In this document: piece by piece, positions 17,385 through 26,658 of the stretch | Layout: each line of letters opens with the position of its first letter | Position numbering within the stretch: position 1 is the stretch's first letter | Position numbers and translations under genes: made by a program | Source of the DNA: Pseudonocardiaceae bacterium YIM PH 21723 | GTDB lineage: Bacteria > Actinomycetota > Actinomycetes > Mycobacteriales > Pseudonocardiaceae | Assembly: GCA_003600225.1 (NCBI GenBank) | Contig: QZFT01000046.1 | Span: 1-64,000, forward strand | Direction of reading: 5' to 3' | Length of the DNA stretch: 64,000 nucleotides | The notes under the pieces: model-generated | The model's input: the letters and a program-made list of their open reading frames with translations, nothing else | Told to the model about the DNA's origin: nothing | Databases searched by the model: none

Positions 17385-18962
17385 ATGCCGACAGTCCGCC
17401 AGATCGCCCATGAGTTCCTCGAGCGCAACGGGCTGACCACCATCTTCGGTAACCCCGGCTCCAACGAGCTGCCATTCCTGGCGGAGCTGCCGGACTCGTT
17501 CCGGTACGTCCTGGGGCTGCACGAACAGGTGGTCGTGGGCATGGCCGACGGCTACTCCCAGGCAACCGGGCGTCCGGTTCTGGTCAACCTGCACGCGGCG
17601 GCCGGCTCCGGCAACGGCATGGGTGCGCTGACCAACGCGATCTACTCCCGCTCCCCGCTGGTCCTCACCGCGGGCCAGCAGGTGCGGTCCGCGATCGGCA
17701 TGGAGTCGATGCTGTCCAACGTGGACGCCACGCAGCTGATGCGCCCGCTCGTCGGCTGGTCCGGCGAGCCCACGTGTGCGGCGGACGTGCCCAGGTCCCT
17801 GGCGCAGGCCGTGTTCGAGGCCCAGATGCGCAAGCAGCCGACCTACCTCTCGGTGCCCTATGACGACTGGGCCGTGGAGCTCGAAGACGAGGCGAGCTCC
17901 ATCCTCACCCGAACCGTCAGGCGCGGTTCTGCTCCGGATCCGGAGCAGCTCGGCGAACTGGTGGAGCGGGTGGCGGGGGCACGTAACCCCGCACTGGTGC
18001 TCGGCGGGGAGGTCGACGCGGCAGCCCTGTTCGATCGCGCCGTCTCCCTCGCCGAGCACCTGAACGCCCCGGTGTTCGGCGCCCCGTCGCCCTACCGGCT
18101 GTCCTTCCCGAACCAGCACCGGCTGTTCCGCGGCGTGCTGTCCGCGAGCATCGGGCAGATCTCCGACGCGTTCGCCGGACACGACCTCATCGTGGTGCTC
18201 GGAGCGCCGGTCTTCCGCTACCACCAGTACGTTCCCGGCCGGTATCTGCCGGAGGGCGCCTCGCTGATCCACATCACCGATGACGCGGGCGCGGCCGCCC
18301 GTGCGCCGATGGGCGACGCCCTCGTGGCCGATCCCGGCGTGGTGATCGAAGCCCTGCTGGCCGGCATCCCGTCCCGGGCGGTCGGCGGCGAGCGGTTCGT
18401 CGAGCCGCCGGAGCCGCTGGTCGGCGAGCACGCGCTGCACCCGGAACAGGTGTTCGCGGCGCTGCGCGACACCCAGCCGGCGAACACCCGCTACGTGGTC
18501 GAGTCCACCTCGACCAACACCGCGTGGTGGCGGCAGATGGATCTTCGGCAGAGCGGCTCGTACCTGTTCCCGGCCGCCGGTGGTCTCGGCTTCGGCCTGC
18601 CCGCCGCGGTCGGTGCCCAGATGGGCGACCCCGGCCGGCCGGTGGTCGCCGTCGTCGGCGACGGCTCGGCCAACTACGGCATCACCGCGCTGTGGAGCGC
18701 GGCGCAGTACAACGTGCCCGTCACCTTCGTGATCCTGCGCAACGGCACCTATGGCGCCCTGCGCTGGTTCAGCAAGCTGCTGGGCACCCCGGACGTGCCG
18801 GGAACCGTGATCCCCGGCCTGGACTTCACCAAGATCTCGGAGGGTTACGGCGTACCCGCCGTGGCCGTCTCCAAGCTCGCCGACCTGGAAGCGGAGCTCA
18901 CCACCCAGACCGAGGGCCCGCGACTGATCCAGGTCGACACCGAAGAAACCACACCTCACTGA
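17385..18962 (+). CDS. mdlC: Benzoylformate decarboxylase (ThDP-dependent)
   Basis: 525 residues. It converts benzoylformate to benzaldehyde and CO2 in the mandelate pathway. Counted from this start, the catalytic residues known in the Pseudomonas putida enzyme fall at the same positions: Ser26 (NPGSNE), Glu47 (GLHEQ) and His70 (NLHAAAG). The later VFRYHQY block supplies the second active-site His. The C-terminal ThDP motif is GDGSANYGITALWSAAQYN, followed by NGTYGALRWF. AGGAGG lies 8 bp upstream of the ATG. First gene of a four-gene operon. Confidence 0.93.
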   Translation: MPTVRQIAHEFLERNGLTTIFGNPGSNELPFLAELPDSFRYVLGLHEQVVVGMADGYSQATGRPVLVNLHAAAGSGNGMGALTNAIYSRSPLVLTAGQQVRSAIGMESMLSNVDATQLMRPLVGWSGEPTCAADVPRSLAQAVFEAQMRKQPTYLSVPYDDWAVELEDEASSILTRTVRRGSAPDPEQLGELVERVAGARNPALVLGGEVDAAALFDRAVSLAEHLNAPVFGAPSPYRLSFPNQHRLFRGVLSASIGQISDAFAGHDLIVVLGAPVFRYHQYVPGRYLPEGASLIHITDDAGAAARAPMGDALVADPGVVIEALLAGIPSRAVGGERFVEPPEPLVGEHALHPEQVFAALRDTQPANTRYVVESTSTNTAWWRQMDLRQSGSYLFPAAGGLGFGLPAAVGAQMGDPGRPVVAVVGDGSANYGITALWSAAQYNVPVTFVILRNGTYGALRWFSKLLGTPDVPGTVIPGLDFTKISEGYGVPAVAVSKLADLEAELTTQTEGPRLIQVDTEETTPH

Positions 18963-18974
18963 TACGGGGGCATC

Positions 18975-20420
18975 ATGAGCGAGACACTGCTGGCTGACGG
19001 TTCCTGGTGCAGCCGTACTCATCTGTCCGGCGAGAGCCGGGCGGTCATCGAGGTGGCGACCGGCGTCGAGCTGAAGCGCCTCCGGATGGCCACGCCGCAG
19101 GACGTGCACACGGCGGCCGCCCGGGCCGCCGAGGCGCAGCGCGAATGGGCCGCCAGGCCGCCCAGTGCGCGCGCCACCGTGCTGCGCACCGCCGCCCAGC
19201 TGTGGATGGACCACCGCAAAGAGGTCGAGGACTGGCTGATCCGGGAGGCCGGCTCGGTGCGGACCAAGGCCGCCTTCGAGGTCGGCATGGCCGTCGGCAT
19301 CTGCTTCGAAGCGGCCGCGCTGCCCACCCACCCGCGCGGTGAGGTCCTGGCGACCGAGCAGACCCGCTGGTCGCTGTCCCGCAGGTTGCCGGTCGGGGTG
19401 GTCTCGGTGATCTCCCCGTTCAACTACCCGCTGATCCTGGCCATCCGCTCGGTGGCCCCGGCGCTGGCACTGGGTAACGCCGTGCTGCTCAAGCCGGACC
19501 CGCGCACCGCGATCTGCGGTGGCGTCGCACTGCTGCGGATCTTCGAAGAAGCCGGGCTGCCACCCGGCCTGCTGCAACTGCTGCCCGGCGGCGCCGACGT
19601 CGGCGCCGCGGTCATCGAAGCGCCCGAGGTAGGCGCGGTGTCGTTCACCGGTTCGACCGGCGCCGGCCGGGTGGTCGGCGCGACGGCGGCCAAGGCGCTG
19701 AAGCGCGTGCACCTGGAGCTCGGCGGCAACAACGCGATCGTGGTGCTGCCCGGCGCGGACATCCCGGCGGCGGCCAGCGCGGGCGCCTTCGGCTCCTACC
19801 TGCACCAGGGCCAGATCTGCATGGCCACCGGCCGGCACCTGGTGCACGAGTCCCAGTTCGACGAGTACGTCTCCATCCTGGCCGCCAAGGCCGCTGCATT
19901 GCCGGTCGGCGACCCGTACACCGAGGACGTGGCGCTCGGACCGATTATCGACGGCACCCAGCTCGCGCACATCGAGCAGGTCGTCAACGACGCGGTCGCG
20001 GCAGGCGCGACCGTGGTGACCGGTGGCAAGGCCGACCCGCCGTTCTACCCGCCCACCGTGCTCACCGGCCTGGACACCCAGAACCCGGCGTGGCGGAAGG
20101 AGATCTTCGGCCCGGTGGCCCCCGTCCTGGCCTACCGGGACCTGGACGAGGCGGCGCGGATCGTGAACGACTCCGAGTACGGCCTGTCGGTCGGCATCCT
20201 CGGAGATGTCGGGCTAGCACTTCCGCTGGCCGAAAAGCTGCACTCTGGCAAGGTGCACATCAATGAGCAGACTGTGGATGACGAGCCCACGGCACCCTTC
20301 GGTGGGATGAAGGATTCGGGGAACGGCGCGCGGTTCGGTGGGGCCCAGGCCAATATCGAGGCGTTCACCGAAACGCAGTGGGTCACCGTCAGACCGACGA
20401 TCGCCACCTACCCGTTCTAA
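18975..20420 (+). CDS. NAD(P)-dependent aldehyde dehydrogenase, probably benzaldehyde dehydrogenase
   Basis: 481 residues, normal for the family. It should oxidise benzaldehyde from the upstream decarboxylase to benzoate. It has the cofactor motif FTGSTGAGRVVG, the catalytic Glu block LELGGNNAIVV and the catalytic Cys in HQGQICMATGR. C-terminal EIFGPVAPVL and PFGGMKDSGNGARFGG are ALDH hallmarks. It starts 12 bp after the decarboxylase stop. The specific substrate is inferred from the operon. Confidence 0.92.
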   Translation: MSETLLADGSWCSRTHLSGESRAVIEVATGVELKRLRMATPQDVHTAAARAAEAQREWAARPPSARATVLRTAAQLWMDHRKEVEDWLIREAGSVRTKAAFEVGMAVGICFEAAALPTHPRGEVLATEQTRWSLSRRLPVGVVSVISPFNYPLILAIRSVAPALALGNAVLLKPDPRTAICGGVALLRIFEEAGLPPGLLQLLPGGADVGAAVIEAPEVGAVSFTGSTGAGRVVGATAAKALKRVHLELGGNNAIVVLPGADIPAAASAGAFGSYLHQGQICMATGRHLVHESQFDEYVSILAAKAAALPVGDPYTEDVALGPIIDGTQLAHIEQVVNDAVAAGATVVTGGKADPPFYPPTVLTGLDTQNPAWRKEIFGPVAPVLAYRDLDEAARIVNDSEYGLSVGILGDVGLALPLAEKLHSGKVHINEQTVDDEPTAPFGGMKDSGNGARFGGAQANIEAFTETQWVTVRPTIATYPF

Positions 20421-20430
20421 GGAGTGCGGC

Positions 20431-21648
20431 ATGACCTCCAACCCTGCGCGTGCCGCGTGGACCGCCATATTGTGCTGGCTGACGGTGCTGCTCGAGGGCT
20501 ACGACCTGGTAGCCCTCGGCGCGTCGATCCCGATCCTGCTCAAGGGCCACTACCTGGGGTTCACCGCCGCCGGGGCCACGGCCGTGGCCACCCTGTCGCT
20601 GGTCGGAGTCGCCGTCGGCGCGGCGGGAGTGGGCCCGCTGACCGACCGGTTCGGCAGGCGGAGCCTGTTGCTCGTCTCGGTGCTGCTGTTCTCGGTGTTC
20701 ACCCTCATCACCCCGTTGGCCCCGGACGTGACCTGGTTCGCCGGGTTCCGGTTCATCGCCGGCCTCGGCCTGGGTGCCTGTATGCCGGTGGCGCTGACCG
20801 TCATGTCGGAGAACCTGCCCGAACGGCGGCGGGCGAGCGCGGCCACGGTGACCATGACCGGCTACCACGTCGGCGCGGTGCTGACCTCGCTGCTGGCGCT
20901 CGTGGTCGTCGACGACTGGGGCCTGCTGTTCTACGGCGGTGGTATTGCCGGTCTGCTGGTGCTGCCGCTCATGTGGTGGAAGCTGCCGGAGTCCGAGGCG
21001 TTCCTGGCGGTCAAGGAGAAGGACCAGACCGAGCGGCTCAGTGCCCGGGACCTGCTCGGCACCCGGTTCCGCCGGACCAGCCTCATCGTCTGGGCGGGCT
21101 CGTTCATGGGCCTGCTGCTGGTCTACGGGCTGAACACCTGGCTGCCGAAGATCATGAACGCCGCGGGTTACCCGATCTCCACCTCGATCACCCTGCTGCT
21201 GGTGCTCAACGCGGGCGGCATCCTCGGCCTGCTGCTGGCGGGCGCGGTGGCCGACCGCCGGGGCATCAAGCCCACCGCGGTCGTCTGGTTCGCCGCTGCC
21301 GCGGTGCTGCTGCTGGCGCTGAGCTTCCGGATCAGCAGCAACCTGCTGCTCAACGCGCTGGTGCTGCTGACCGGCCTGTTCGTCTTCTCCGCGCAGGTGT
21401 TGATCTACGGTTATGTGGCGAAGACCTTCCCCGCCGAGGCCCGCGGTACCGCGCTGGGACTCGCGTCGGCGGTCGGCAGGCTCGGCTCGATCCTCGGGCC
21501 GTTCGTCACCGGAGCGCTGGTGACCGCGGGCATCGCGTACCCGTGGGGGTTCTGGTTCTTCGCCGCGGTCGCCGGCCTCGGATTCCTGGCGATTCTGGCG
21601 TTGGCACCGGTGAAGGCGTCCGATGAGTTGGTGAAAGGGACCGTATGA
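20431..21648 (+). CDS. MFS transporter, aromatic acid:H+ symporter type
   Basis: 405 residues with about twelve membrane segments. The first helix carries EGYDLVALG and the first cytoplasmic loop has DRFGRRSLLL; a second MFS signature, DRRGIKP, follows helix 8. The layout resembles BenK/PcaK permeases, so import of mandelate, benzoylformate or benzoate is likely. The ATG at 20431 lies 10 bp after the dehydrogenase stop with AAGGAG. Its TGA overlaps the next ATG by 4 bp. Confidence 0.88.
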   Translation: MTSNPARAAWTAILCWLTVLLEGYDLVALGASIPILLKGHYLGFTAAGATAVATLSLVGVAVGAAGVGPLTDRFGRRSLLLVSVLLFSVFTLITPLAPDVTWFAGFRFIAGLGLGACMPVALTVMSENLPERRRASAATVTMTGYHVGAVLTSLLALVVVDDWGLLFYGGGIAGLLVLPLMWWKLPESEAFLAVKEKDQTERLSARDLLGTRFRRTSLIVWAGSFMGLLLVYGLNTWLPKIMNAAGYPISTSITLLLVLNAGGILGLLLAGAVADRRGIKPTAVVWFAAAAVLLLALSFRISSNLLLNALVLLTGLFVFSAQVLIYGYVAKTFPAEARGTALGLASAVGRLGSILGPFVTGALVTAGIAYPWGFWFFAAVAGLGFLAILALAPVKASDELVKGTV

Positions 21649-22022
21649 ACGACCCATACCAGGACGGTATGCGGGTACGCCGGGAAGTGCTGGGCGATGA
21701 ACACGTGGACCGGGCGGTTGCCGGGACCACGGAGTTCACCGCCCCCTTCCAGGAGTACATCACCAAGTCGGCCTGGGGCTCGATCTGGACCCGCGATGGC
21801 CTGGATCGCCGCAGCCGCAGCATGATCACCCTCGCGGTGCTCACCGCGTTGCGCAGCGAGGGTGAGATAGCGATGCACGTGCGGGCCGCGATCCGCAACG
21901 GCCTCACTCCGGCGGAGATCGGCGAGGTCCTGCTGCACACCGGCGTCTACGCGGGTGTGCCCACCGCCAACGCCGCGTTCGCCATCGCCAAGAAGACCCT
22001 CGAAGAACTCGACGAAGCCTGA
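21645..22022 (+). CDS. pcaC: Carboxymuconolactone decarboxylase-family protein (PcaC-like)
   Basis: 125 residues. It resembles 4-carboxymuconolactone decarboxylase of the protocatechuate branch (MRVRREVLGDEHVDRA, MITLAVLTALRSEGEIAMHVRAAIRNG, EIGEVLLHTGVYAGVP). That the rest of the beta-ketoadipate pathway is elsewhere is inferred. Its role in a benzoylformate operon could be a true PcaC or a related hydroperoxide/lactone enzyme. Translationally coupled to the transporter by ATGA. Confidence 0.85.
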   Translation: MNDPYQDGMRVRREVLGDEHVDRAVAGTTEFTAPFQEYITKSAWGSIWTRDGLDRRSRSMITLAVLTALRSEGEIAMHVRAAIRNGLTPAEIGEVLLHTGVYAGVPTANAAFAIAKKTLEELDEA

Positions 22023-22027
22023 TATTG

Positions 22028-22075
22028 CGAAGTTGACGATGTTCGGATGCTTTTCCCGAACATCGTCAACTTCGG
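22028..22075. repeat. Palindromic repeat family A, intergenic copy
   Basis: Arms CGAAGTTGACGATGTTCGG and its complement (22056-22074) surround an ATGCTTTTC-type loop. It lies 6 bp after the pcaC stop, between convergent genes, and is the same family as the copies inside the NRPS genes. Confidence 0.85.
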
Positions 22076-22081
22076 AACCAC

Positions 22082-23494
22082 TCACTCCGCGGCGCACCAC
22101 ACGTCACGGTCCGGGCGGTGGCCGTCGACCAGGTAATCGGTGACGCCGTCGTTCAGGCAGCGGTTCTTGTGCAGCAGATAGGCCACGTGCCCGCCCGCGT
22201 CGGCGGTCATCATCCTGGCCCGGTCCCCGAGGGCCCGGCGCATCAACTGGGCGCCGAGCCACGGCGTGGCCGGATCCCGGCGGTTCTGCACGATCAGCAC
22301 ATTCGACGGCCCTGCATCACCGATCTTGACCTGTGGTTCCAACTGCGAGAACGGCCAGAATGCGCACGGCCACACATTGGCACCGGCCGGGCCGAACATC
22401 GGGTAGCGGATCCGCTCGATGGCCACGTTCCGCTGATAGGTGTCCACTGTGGACGGCCAGCGGGAGTCGTTGCAGATCACCGTGAGCTGACTGGCCAGGT
22501 AGTTGTCGTCCACCGCCGCGGCGGGCGCGGCGGCCGGCGCGGTACCAGTGCTCAGCGCCTTCCACGCCTCCACCAGTTTCGGGAAGGTCCAGTCGAAATA
22601 GAGGTTCGCGAACGTCACCTGGCGGAACAACGCCCCGTACTCGGCAGAGGTGGCGTCCATCTTCGCGGCGTCGGCGTTCCACCGGGCGGTCACCTCCTCA
22701 GGCGTGCCGCCGAAGCCCTCCTCCGGGCGAGCGGCGAGGTAGTTCGCGAAGTCGGGGAACCGCTCCTGGAACCCCTTGCCGAACATCCGGGACGCGGTCA
22801 GGTCGAACCCGCCGGGGTGCAGGCTGCTGTCCAGCACGATCCGGTCGCCGCGCCGCGGAAACAGCGTCGCGTACACCGCGCCCAGGTAGGTGCCGTAGGA
22901 CCGGCCGTAATAGGAGATCGTCGACTCCCCCAGCGCCTCGCGGATCCGGTCCATGTCCCGCGCGGTGTTGGCGGTGGTCATGAACGGCATGATCGACGCG
23001 GTCGGCGAGTTCGCGCACTGCCGCGCCAGTTCCTTCGCCCGCGTCGCCCGGTCCGCCACATCGGCGGCATTTCGGGCGTACGGCGGGATGTTCGTGTACG
23101 TCTCCGGCCCGAACCCGCAGGTCACCGGCGTACTCCTGCCGACACCACGGGGATCGAAGCCGATCAGGTCGTAGCTGTCCCGCACGCTCTGCGGCACGCC
23201 GAAGGCGAGCCATTCGGCGGGCAGCGCCTGGCCGGCGCCACCCGGGCCACCGGGGTTGAGCAGCAGCACCCCGCGCCGCCGCTCCGGCTTCGCACTGGAG
23301 ATCCGGGACATCGCGATGTCGATCGTCCGCCCGCCCGGATTCCGGTAGTCCAGTGGCACCGCCAGCGTCGAGCACTCGGCTCCGGGCGCGTCGACGTCGG
23401 CGGGACACGGGCCCCATACCGGCGAAGCGCTCGCCGGTGATACCGCCGAGGCCGTCATGACCGCGGCGAGCAGCAGAACCGTCCACTTACGCAT
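22082..23494 (-). CDS. Secreted alpha/beta-hydrolase, tripeptidyl aminopeptidase type
   Basis: 470 residues. The signal peptide ends near SPASASP. The catalytic fold is typical of Streptomyces SlpD/SlpE and Tap proteases: oxyanion segment LLLNPGGPGGAG, GFDPRGVGRSTPV, nucleophile YYGRSYGTYLG, and the C-terminal TAP-like part with QNRRDPATP and a His in DAGGHVAYL. It removes peptides from the N-termini of extracellular proteins. Its start overlaps the end of the TetR gene by 8 bp, so the two are co-transcribed. Convergent with pcaC. Confidence 0.92.
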   Translation of the reverse strand: MRKWTVLLLAAVMTASAVSPASASPVWGPCPADVDAPGAECSTLAVPLDYRNPGGRTIDIAMSRISSAKPERRRGVLLLNPGGPGGAGQALPAEWLAFGVPQSVRDSYDLIGFDPRGVGRSTPVTCGFGPETYTNIPPYARNAADVADRATRAKELARQCANSPTASIMPFMTTANTARDMDRIREALGESTISYYGRSYGTYLGAVYATLFPRRGDRIVLDSSLHPGGFDLTASRMFGKGFQERFPDFANYLAARPEEGFGGTPEEVTARWNADAAKMDATSAEYGALFRQVTFANLYFDWTFPKLVEAWKALSTGTAPAAAPAAAVDDNYLASQLTVICNDSRWPSTVDTYQRNVAIERIRYPMFGPAGANVWPCAFWPFSQLEPQVKIGDAGPSNVLIVQNRRDPATPWLGAQLMRRALGDRARMMTADAGGHVAYLLHKNRCLNDGVTDYLVDGHRPDRDVWCAAE

Positions 23495-24122
23495 GTTGTC
23501 CCTCTCCCACCGGATCGCCCACGACTCCCCCGGTCGCGGTGTGCACGGCGTGCGCGAACCGGATGTGCAGCTGCCCCTTGGCGAACGGATCGGCTCCCGC
23601 CAGGAGGTCGGCGCCGATGTCCTCGTTGATCACCCGCAGCACGCCGATGGCGGCCGCCGCGTGGATACGCACCTCGATGTCCCGCGCCGATCGCCCCAGC
23701 CGATCACCGATGACGGACGCGGTCTCCCGCTCCAGCTGGTCACAAGCCATCAACCAGGCGGACCGCAGCGCCGGCTCCCGGTCGGCCAGCGTCATCATCC
23801 GCACCGCGAGGAGATCGTCGGCCTGCTGCTCCGGGGTACGGGTACGCGGAACGTCCCGGAGCTCCCGGTCGATGTGATCTTCCAGCGAACGCTCCGGTGG
23901 CCAGCGGCGCAACGTCTCGACGAACCAGTCCACGCCGAAGGTGATGATCGGCTCGGCACAGCTCTCCTTGGTGCGGAAATGCCGCCACAGGGTGCGCACC
24001 GAGAGCCCCACCCTGGCGGCGATCTGCTCGCCGGTGGTGGCCATGACTCCCTGCTCCCAGAACAGCTTCGCCGCCTCCCGGGAGATCTCCAGCCTTACCC
24101 GCTCGCGTCGCTCGTCGGTCAC
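23487..24122 (-). CDS. TetR-family transcriptional regulator
   Basis: 211 residues from a GTG start. The N-terminal HTH (AAKLFWEQGVMATTGEQIAARVGLSVRTLWRHFRTKE) is typical of TetR proteins; the rest is a ligand-binding domain of unknown specificity. It precedes and overlaps the secreted peptidase gene, so it probably controls itself and the peptidase through the tandem sites at 24133-24164. Confidence 0.92.
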   Translation of the reverse strand: MTDERRERVRLEISREAAKLFWEQGVMATTGEQIAARVGLSVRTLWRHFRTKESCAEPIITFGVDWFVETLRRWPPERSLEDHIDRELRDVPRTRTPEQQADDLLAVRMMTLADREPALRSAWLMACDQLERETASVIGDRLGRSARDIEVRIHAAAAIGVLRVINEDIGADLLAGADPFAKGQLHIRFAHAVHTATGGVVGDPVGEGQHA

Positions 24123-24132
24123 CGCACACTCC

Positions 24133-24164
24133 TGTCACTCAGTGCCATCCTGTCACTGAGTGCC
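24133..24164 (-). promoter_or_regulatory. Tandem TetR operator
   Basis: TGTCACTCAGTGCC (24133-24146) and TGTCACTGAGTGCC (24151-24164) repeat with an 18-bp period; each contains the palindrome CACTNAGTG. They start 11 bp upstream of the TetR GTG start. Confidence 0.65.
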
Positions 24165-24256
24165 AATCTCGGCAAGCCCGCCGAGTGCGGCCTCGTTTCG
24201 AACTCTCCGACTGGCGCACCTCGGGCGGCTGGGTGGTCGGCTGGGTTTGGCGATTG

Positions 24257-24597
24257 CCGAAGGATGGCTTTGGAGGGAGAGACGGGCTTGGGGCCGCGTC
24301 TTTCCTGCCCTGCGTGTTGGGTGGGGGCACGCCGGTCTAGTGGGGATGGGCCGCTTCCGCGGGGGACCTGAAGGACGCCTTCGTTTACCTCAGGTAAACG
24401 AAGGCGTCCTTCAGGTACTCGCCCGAATCCCTCATGATCGTGGGCGGATTTGTCGCATCCAACGCACCAAATCCGCCCACGATCATGAACCGCCCCGCGC
24501 AGCGGTCCCGACGACCCGGACCGGCGTGCCCCCACCCAAGAAGAAGGCAGGAAAGACCCCACCCGAAGCCCGTCTCCCCCTCCAAAGCCATCCTTCG
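24257..24597. repeat. Composite nested inverted repeat, MITE-like, non-coding
   Basis: Outer arms of ~80 bp (24258-24337 and 24518-24597) are imperfectly inverted. Inside are two further perfect palindromes: 25-bp arms with a 1-nt spacer (24366-24390 and 24392-24416) and 20-bp arms with a 15-nt loop (24433-24452 and 24468-24487). No convincing gene exists on either strand. This fills most of the gap between the TetR gene and the amine oxidase. Confidence 0.8.
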
Positions 24598-24768
24598 CCG
24601 ACCACCAGACCGGACCAACAACCCCAGCAGCAGGTAGATCCCATTCAGCGGCCAATAGTTGCATTCGCGACAATGGTTGTTTCACTCAAGAGTGGGAAAC
24701 TGTGCCGGAATTGCCAGTGCTAACATCAACTTTCCCGCTTCTTCGGAAATCGCCCGGGTGGAATTCCT
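24598..24768 (+). other. Leader and probable promoter region of the amine oxidase gene
   Basis: This stretch is visibly richer in A+T than its surroundings. I see no gene and no recognised operator, and no promoter I would assign. Confidence 0.3.
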
Positions 24769-26658
24769 ATGCGCAATCCGGATTCATTACCTTCTGTTCT
24801 CATTATCGGTGCCGGAATCGCCGGTCTGACCGCCGCGCGCGAGCTCCACAGCCGCGGCCACGAGGTGACGGTCCTGGAGGCCCGGGAGCGCATCGGCGGA
24901 CGGATTTGGACCGACGAGTACGGCGTCGACCTGGGCGCGCACTGGATTCACGGCACCGAGGGCAATCCACTGACCGAGCTGGTGGAGAGCCTGGACATCC
25001 CGTACAGCTACGTCGGCGGGGACAGCGCCTACACCGGCGGATTCGACCGGCTGCGGCTGTTCGGCACCGACGGAACGGTCCTCGGGAACGCGGCGAAGAA
25101 TCACATACTGGAATTGACCGACGGAATCCTGCACGAACTGGAAAGGCGTGGCGAACTCGCCCGGAAGAACGACCATCCGGACATATCGCTCGCTCAGGCC
25201 ATCGAACAGATTCTCCGCGGGCGAAACCTCACCGCCGAGCAACGCAACGGCATCCGGTACCACCTCAACGTGATCCTCCGGGAGGACGTCGCCGAGGACC
25301 CGGCCCGGCTGTCGCACAAGTACTGGGAGGACGGTTACCTGGTCTACGGGTACGGCGACAGCATCCTGCACCACGGCTACCGGGCGGTGGCCGACGCCCT
25401 CGCCAACGACCTGCGCATCGAACTCGGCCAGACGGTGACCCACATCGAGACGGATCCGGTCCGGGTGATCACCGACCGCGGCGAGTTCCACGCCGACCGC
25501 GTCCTGGTCACCCTCCCCCTGGGCGTGCTCAAGGCCAGGACGGTGTCCTTCACTCCCCCGCTGCCCGCCGACAAGCAGCAGGCCATCGACCAGCTCGGCT
25601 TCGGCACCCTGAACAAGATCGCGCTGCACTACGCGGAGCCGTTCTGGCCGGTGGACCAGTACGTGTTCGGCTACCTGTGCCGGGAGACCGACCGCTACCC
25701 CACCGTCGTGATCAACATGTGGAAGTCGCATGGCCAGGCCACCCTGGTGATGCTGCTCGGCGGCTCCCTCGGCCGTGAACTGGAGACCTGGACCGACGAT
25801 CAGGTGGCCGCGTACACCGACACCGTCATCCGGGACATGTTCGGCGCCGGCGCGCCGACCCCCAGGCACATCTCCCGCACCGCCTGGTCCGCTGACCCGT
25901 TCGCCCGCGGCTCGTACGCCTGCATCGGCGTGAACGGCTCCCCGGCGGACATGTTCACCCTCGCCGAACCGGTCGGCGAGACGTTGTTCTTCGCCGGCGA
26001 GGCGACCAACGGCCACCATTGGGGCTGCGTGCACAGCGCCTACGAGTCCGGCCTGCGTGAGGCGGCCCGGATCAGCGGCGACACCTCCCTGTACACGGCG
26101 CCGACCGCGGAGATCTCCCGTCGTCAGCGGCGGGACATCGACCGGATGAAGCGCTTCGCCAGGATGCGGATGAACCACCTGCCGGATCGGGAGCTCCGCG
26201 ACCGCGTCGACTGCCTGCGGGACAGCCTCGACCCGTACGGAGTCCGGATGTTCGGGCAGCTGGCCGACACCGAACTGGAGACGCTCGCGTCCATGATGGA
26301 CGAACTCGGCTTCGCGGCGGGTGATCCGCTGTTCCACGAGGACGAGAGCGCGCACGGGATCTACCTGATCACCCAGGGCCAGGCGGAAATCGACTTCGGC
26401 GGCATCTACGACCGGGTGGCCCTCGGCCCGGGCACGCTGCTGGGCAGCCATGATCTGTTCTTCCAGGGCCGCACCGCGTCGGCCACCGCGCTGACCGAGG
26501 TGCGGGCCTGCTTCCTGGACCACTACCGCTACAAGACGTTCCTGTACGCGTTCCCGGACGTGATGATGCTGATGATGACCGACCTGGTCACCCGCTGGGA
26601 ACAGCTGGAGGCCGCTCTCCAGGCACAACCGCTCCCCGGAGCGCGCCGCCTCAGCTGA
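24769..26658 (+). CDS. FAD-dependent amine oxidase fused to a cyclic-nucleotide-binding-like domain
   Basis: 629 residues. Residues ~10-450 are a flavin monoamine/polyamine oxidase: dinucleotide motif GAGIAGLTAARELHSRG, then LEARERIGGRIWT, LGAHWIHG, and the C-terminal FAD block LFFAGEATNGHHWG near residue 410. Residues ~490-610 look like a CRP/cNMP-binding domain (LDPYGVRMFGQL, GDPLFHEDESAHGIYLITQGQAEIDF, RTASATALTEVRACFL). The oxidase would deaminate amines with H2O2 release; the C-terminal domain may be a ligand-controlled regulator. The gene stands alone, convergent with the DinB-like gene (8-bp overlap). Confidence 0.85.
   Translation: MRNPDSLPSVLIIGAGIAGLTAARELHSRGHEVTVLEARERIGGRIWTDEYGVDLGAHWIHGTEGNPLTELVESLDIPYSYVGGDSAYTGGFDRLRLFGTDGTVLGNAAKNHILELTDGILHELERRGELARKNDHPDISLAQAIEQILRGRNLTAEQRNGIRYHLNVILREDVAEDPARLSHKYWEDGYLVYGYGDSILHHGYRAVADALANDLRIELGQTVTHIETDPVRVITDRGEFHADRVLVTLPLGVLKARTVSFTPPLPADKQQAIDQLGFGTLNKIALHYAEPFWPVDQYVFGYLCRETDRYPTVVINMWKSHGQATLVMLLGGSLGRELETWTDDQVAAYTDTVIRDMFGAGAPTPRHISRTAWSADPFARGSYACIGVNGSPADMFTLAEPVGETLFFAGEATNGHHWGCVHSAYESGLREAARISGDTSLYTAPTAEISRRQRRDIDRMKRFARMRMNHLPDRELRDRVDCLRDSLDPYGVRMFGQLADTELETLASMMDELGFAAGDPLFHEDESAHGIYLITQGQAEIDFGGIYDRVALGPGTLLGSHDLFFQGRTASATALTEVRACFLDHYRYKTFLYAFPDVMMLMMTDLVTRWEQLEAALQAQPLPGARRLS

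Noticed and set aside
17349-19970. 873-codon minus-strand frame opposite the decarboxylase and dehydrogenase
   Set aside because: Low-complexity shadow; the plus strand carries complete catalytic motifs of both enzymes.
24257-24597. CRISPR array or transposase gene in the repeat-rich gap
   Set aside because: Repeats are inverted, not regularly spaced direct repeats, and no transposase frame is present.
24119-24685. 188-codon minus-strand frame across the nested palindrome
   Set aside because: The translation follows the inverted repeats, is not protein-like and overlaps the TetR operator region.
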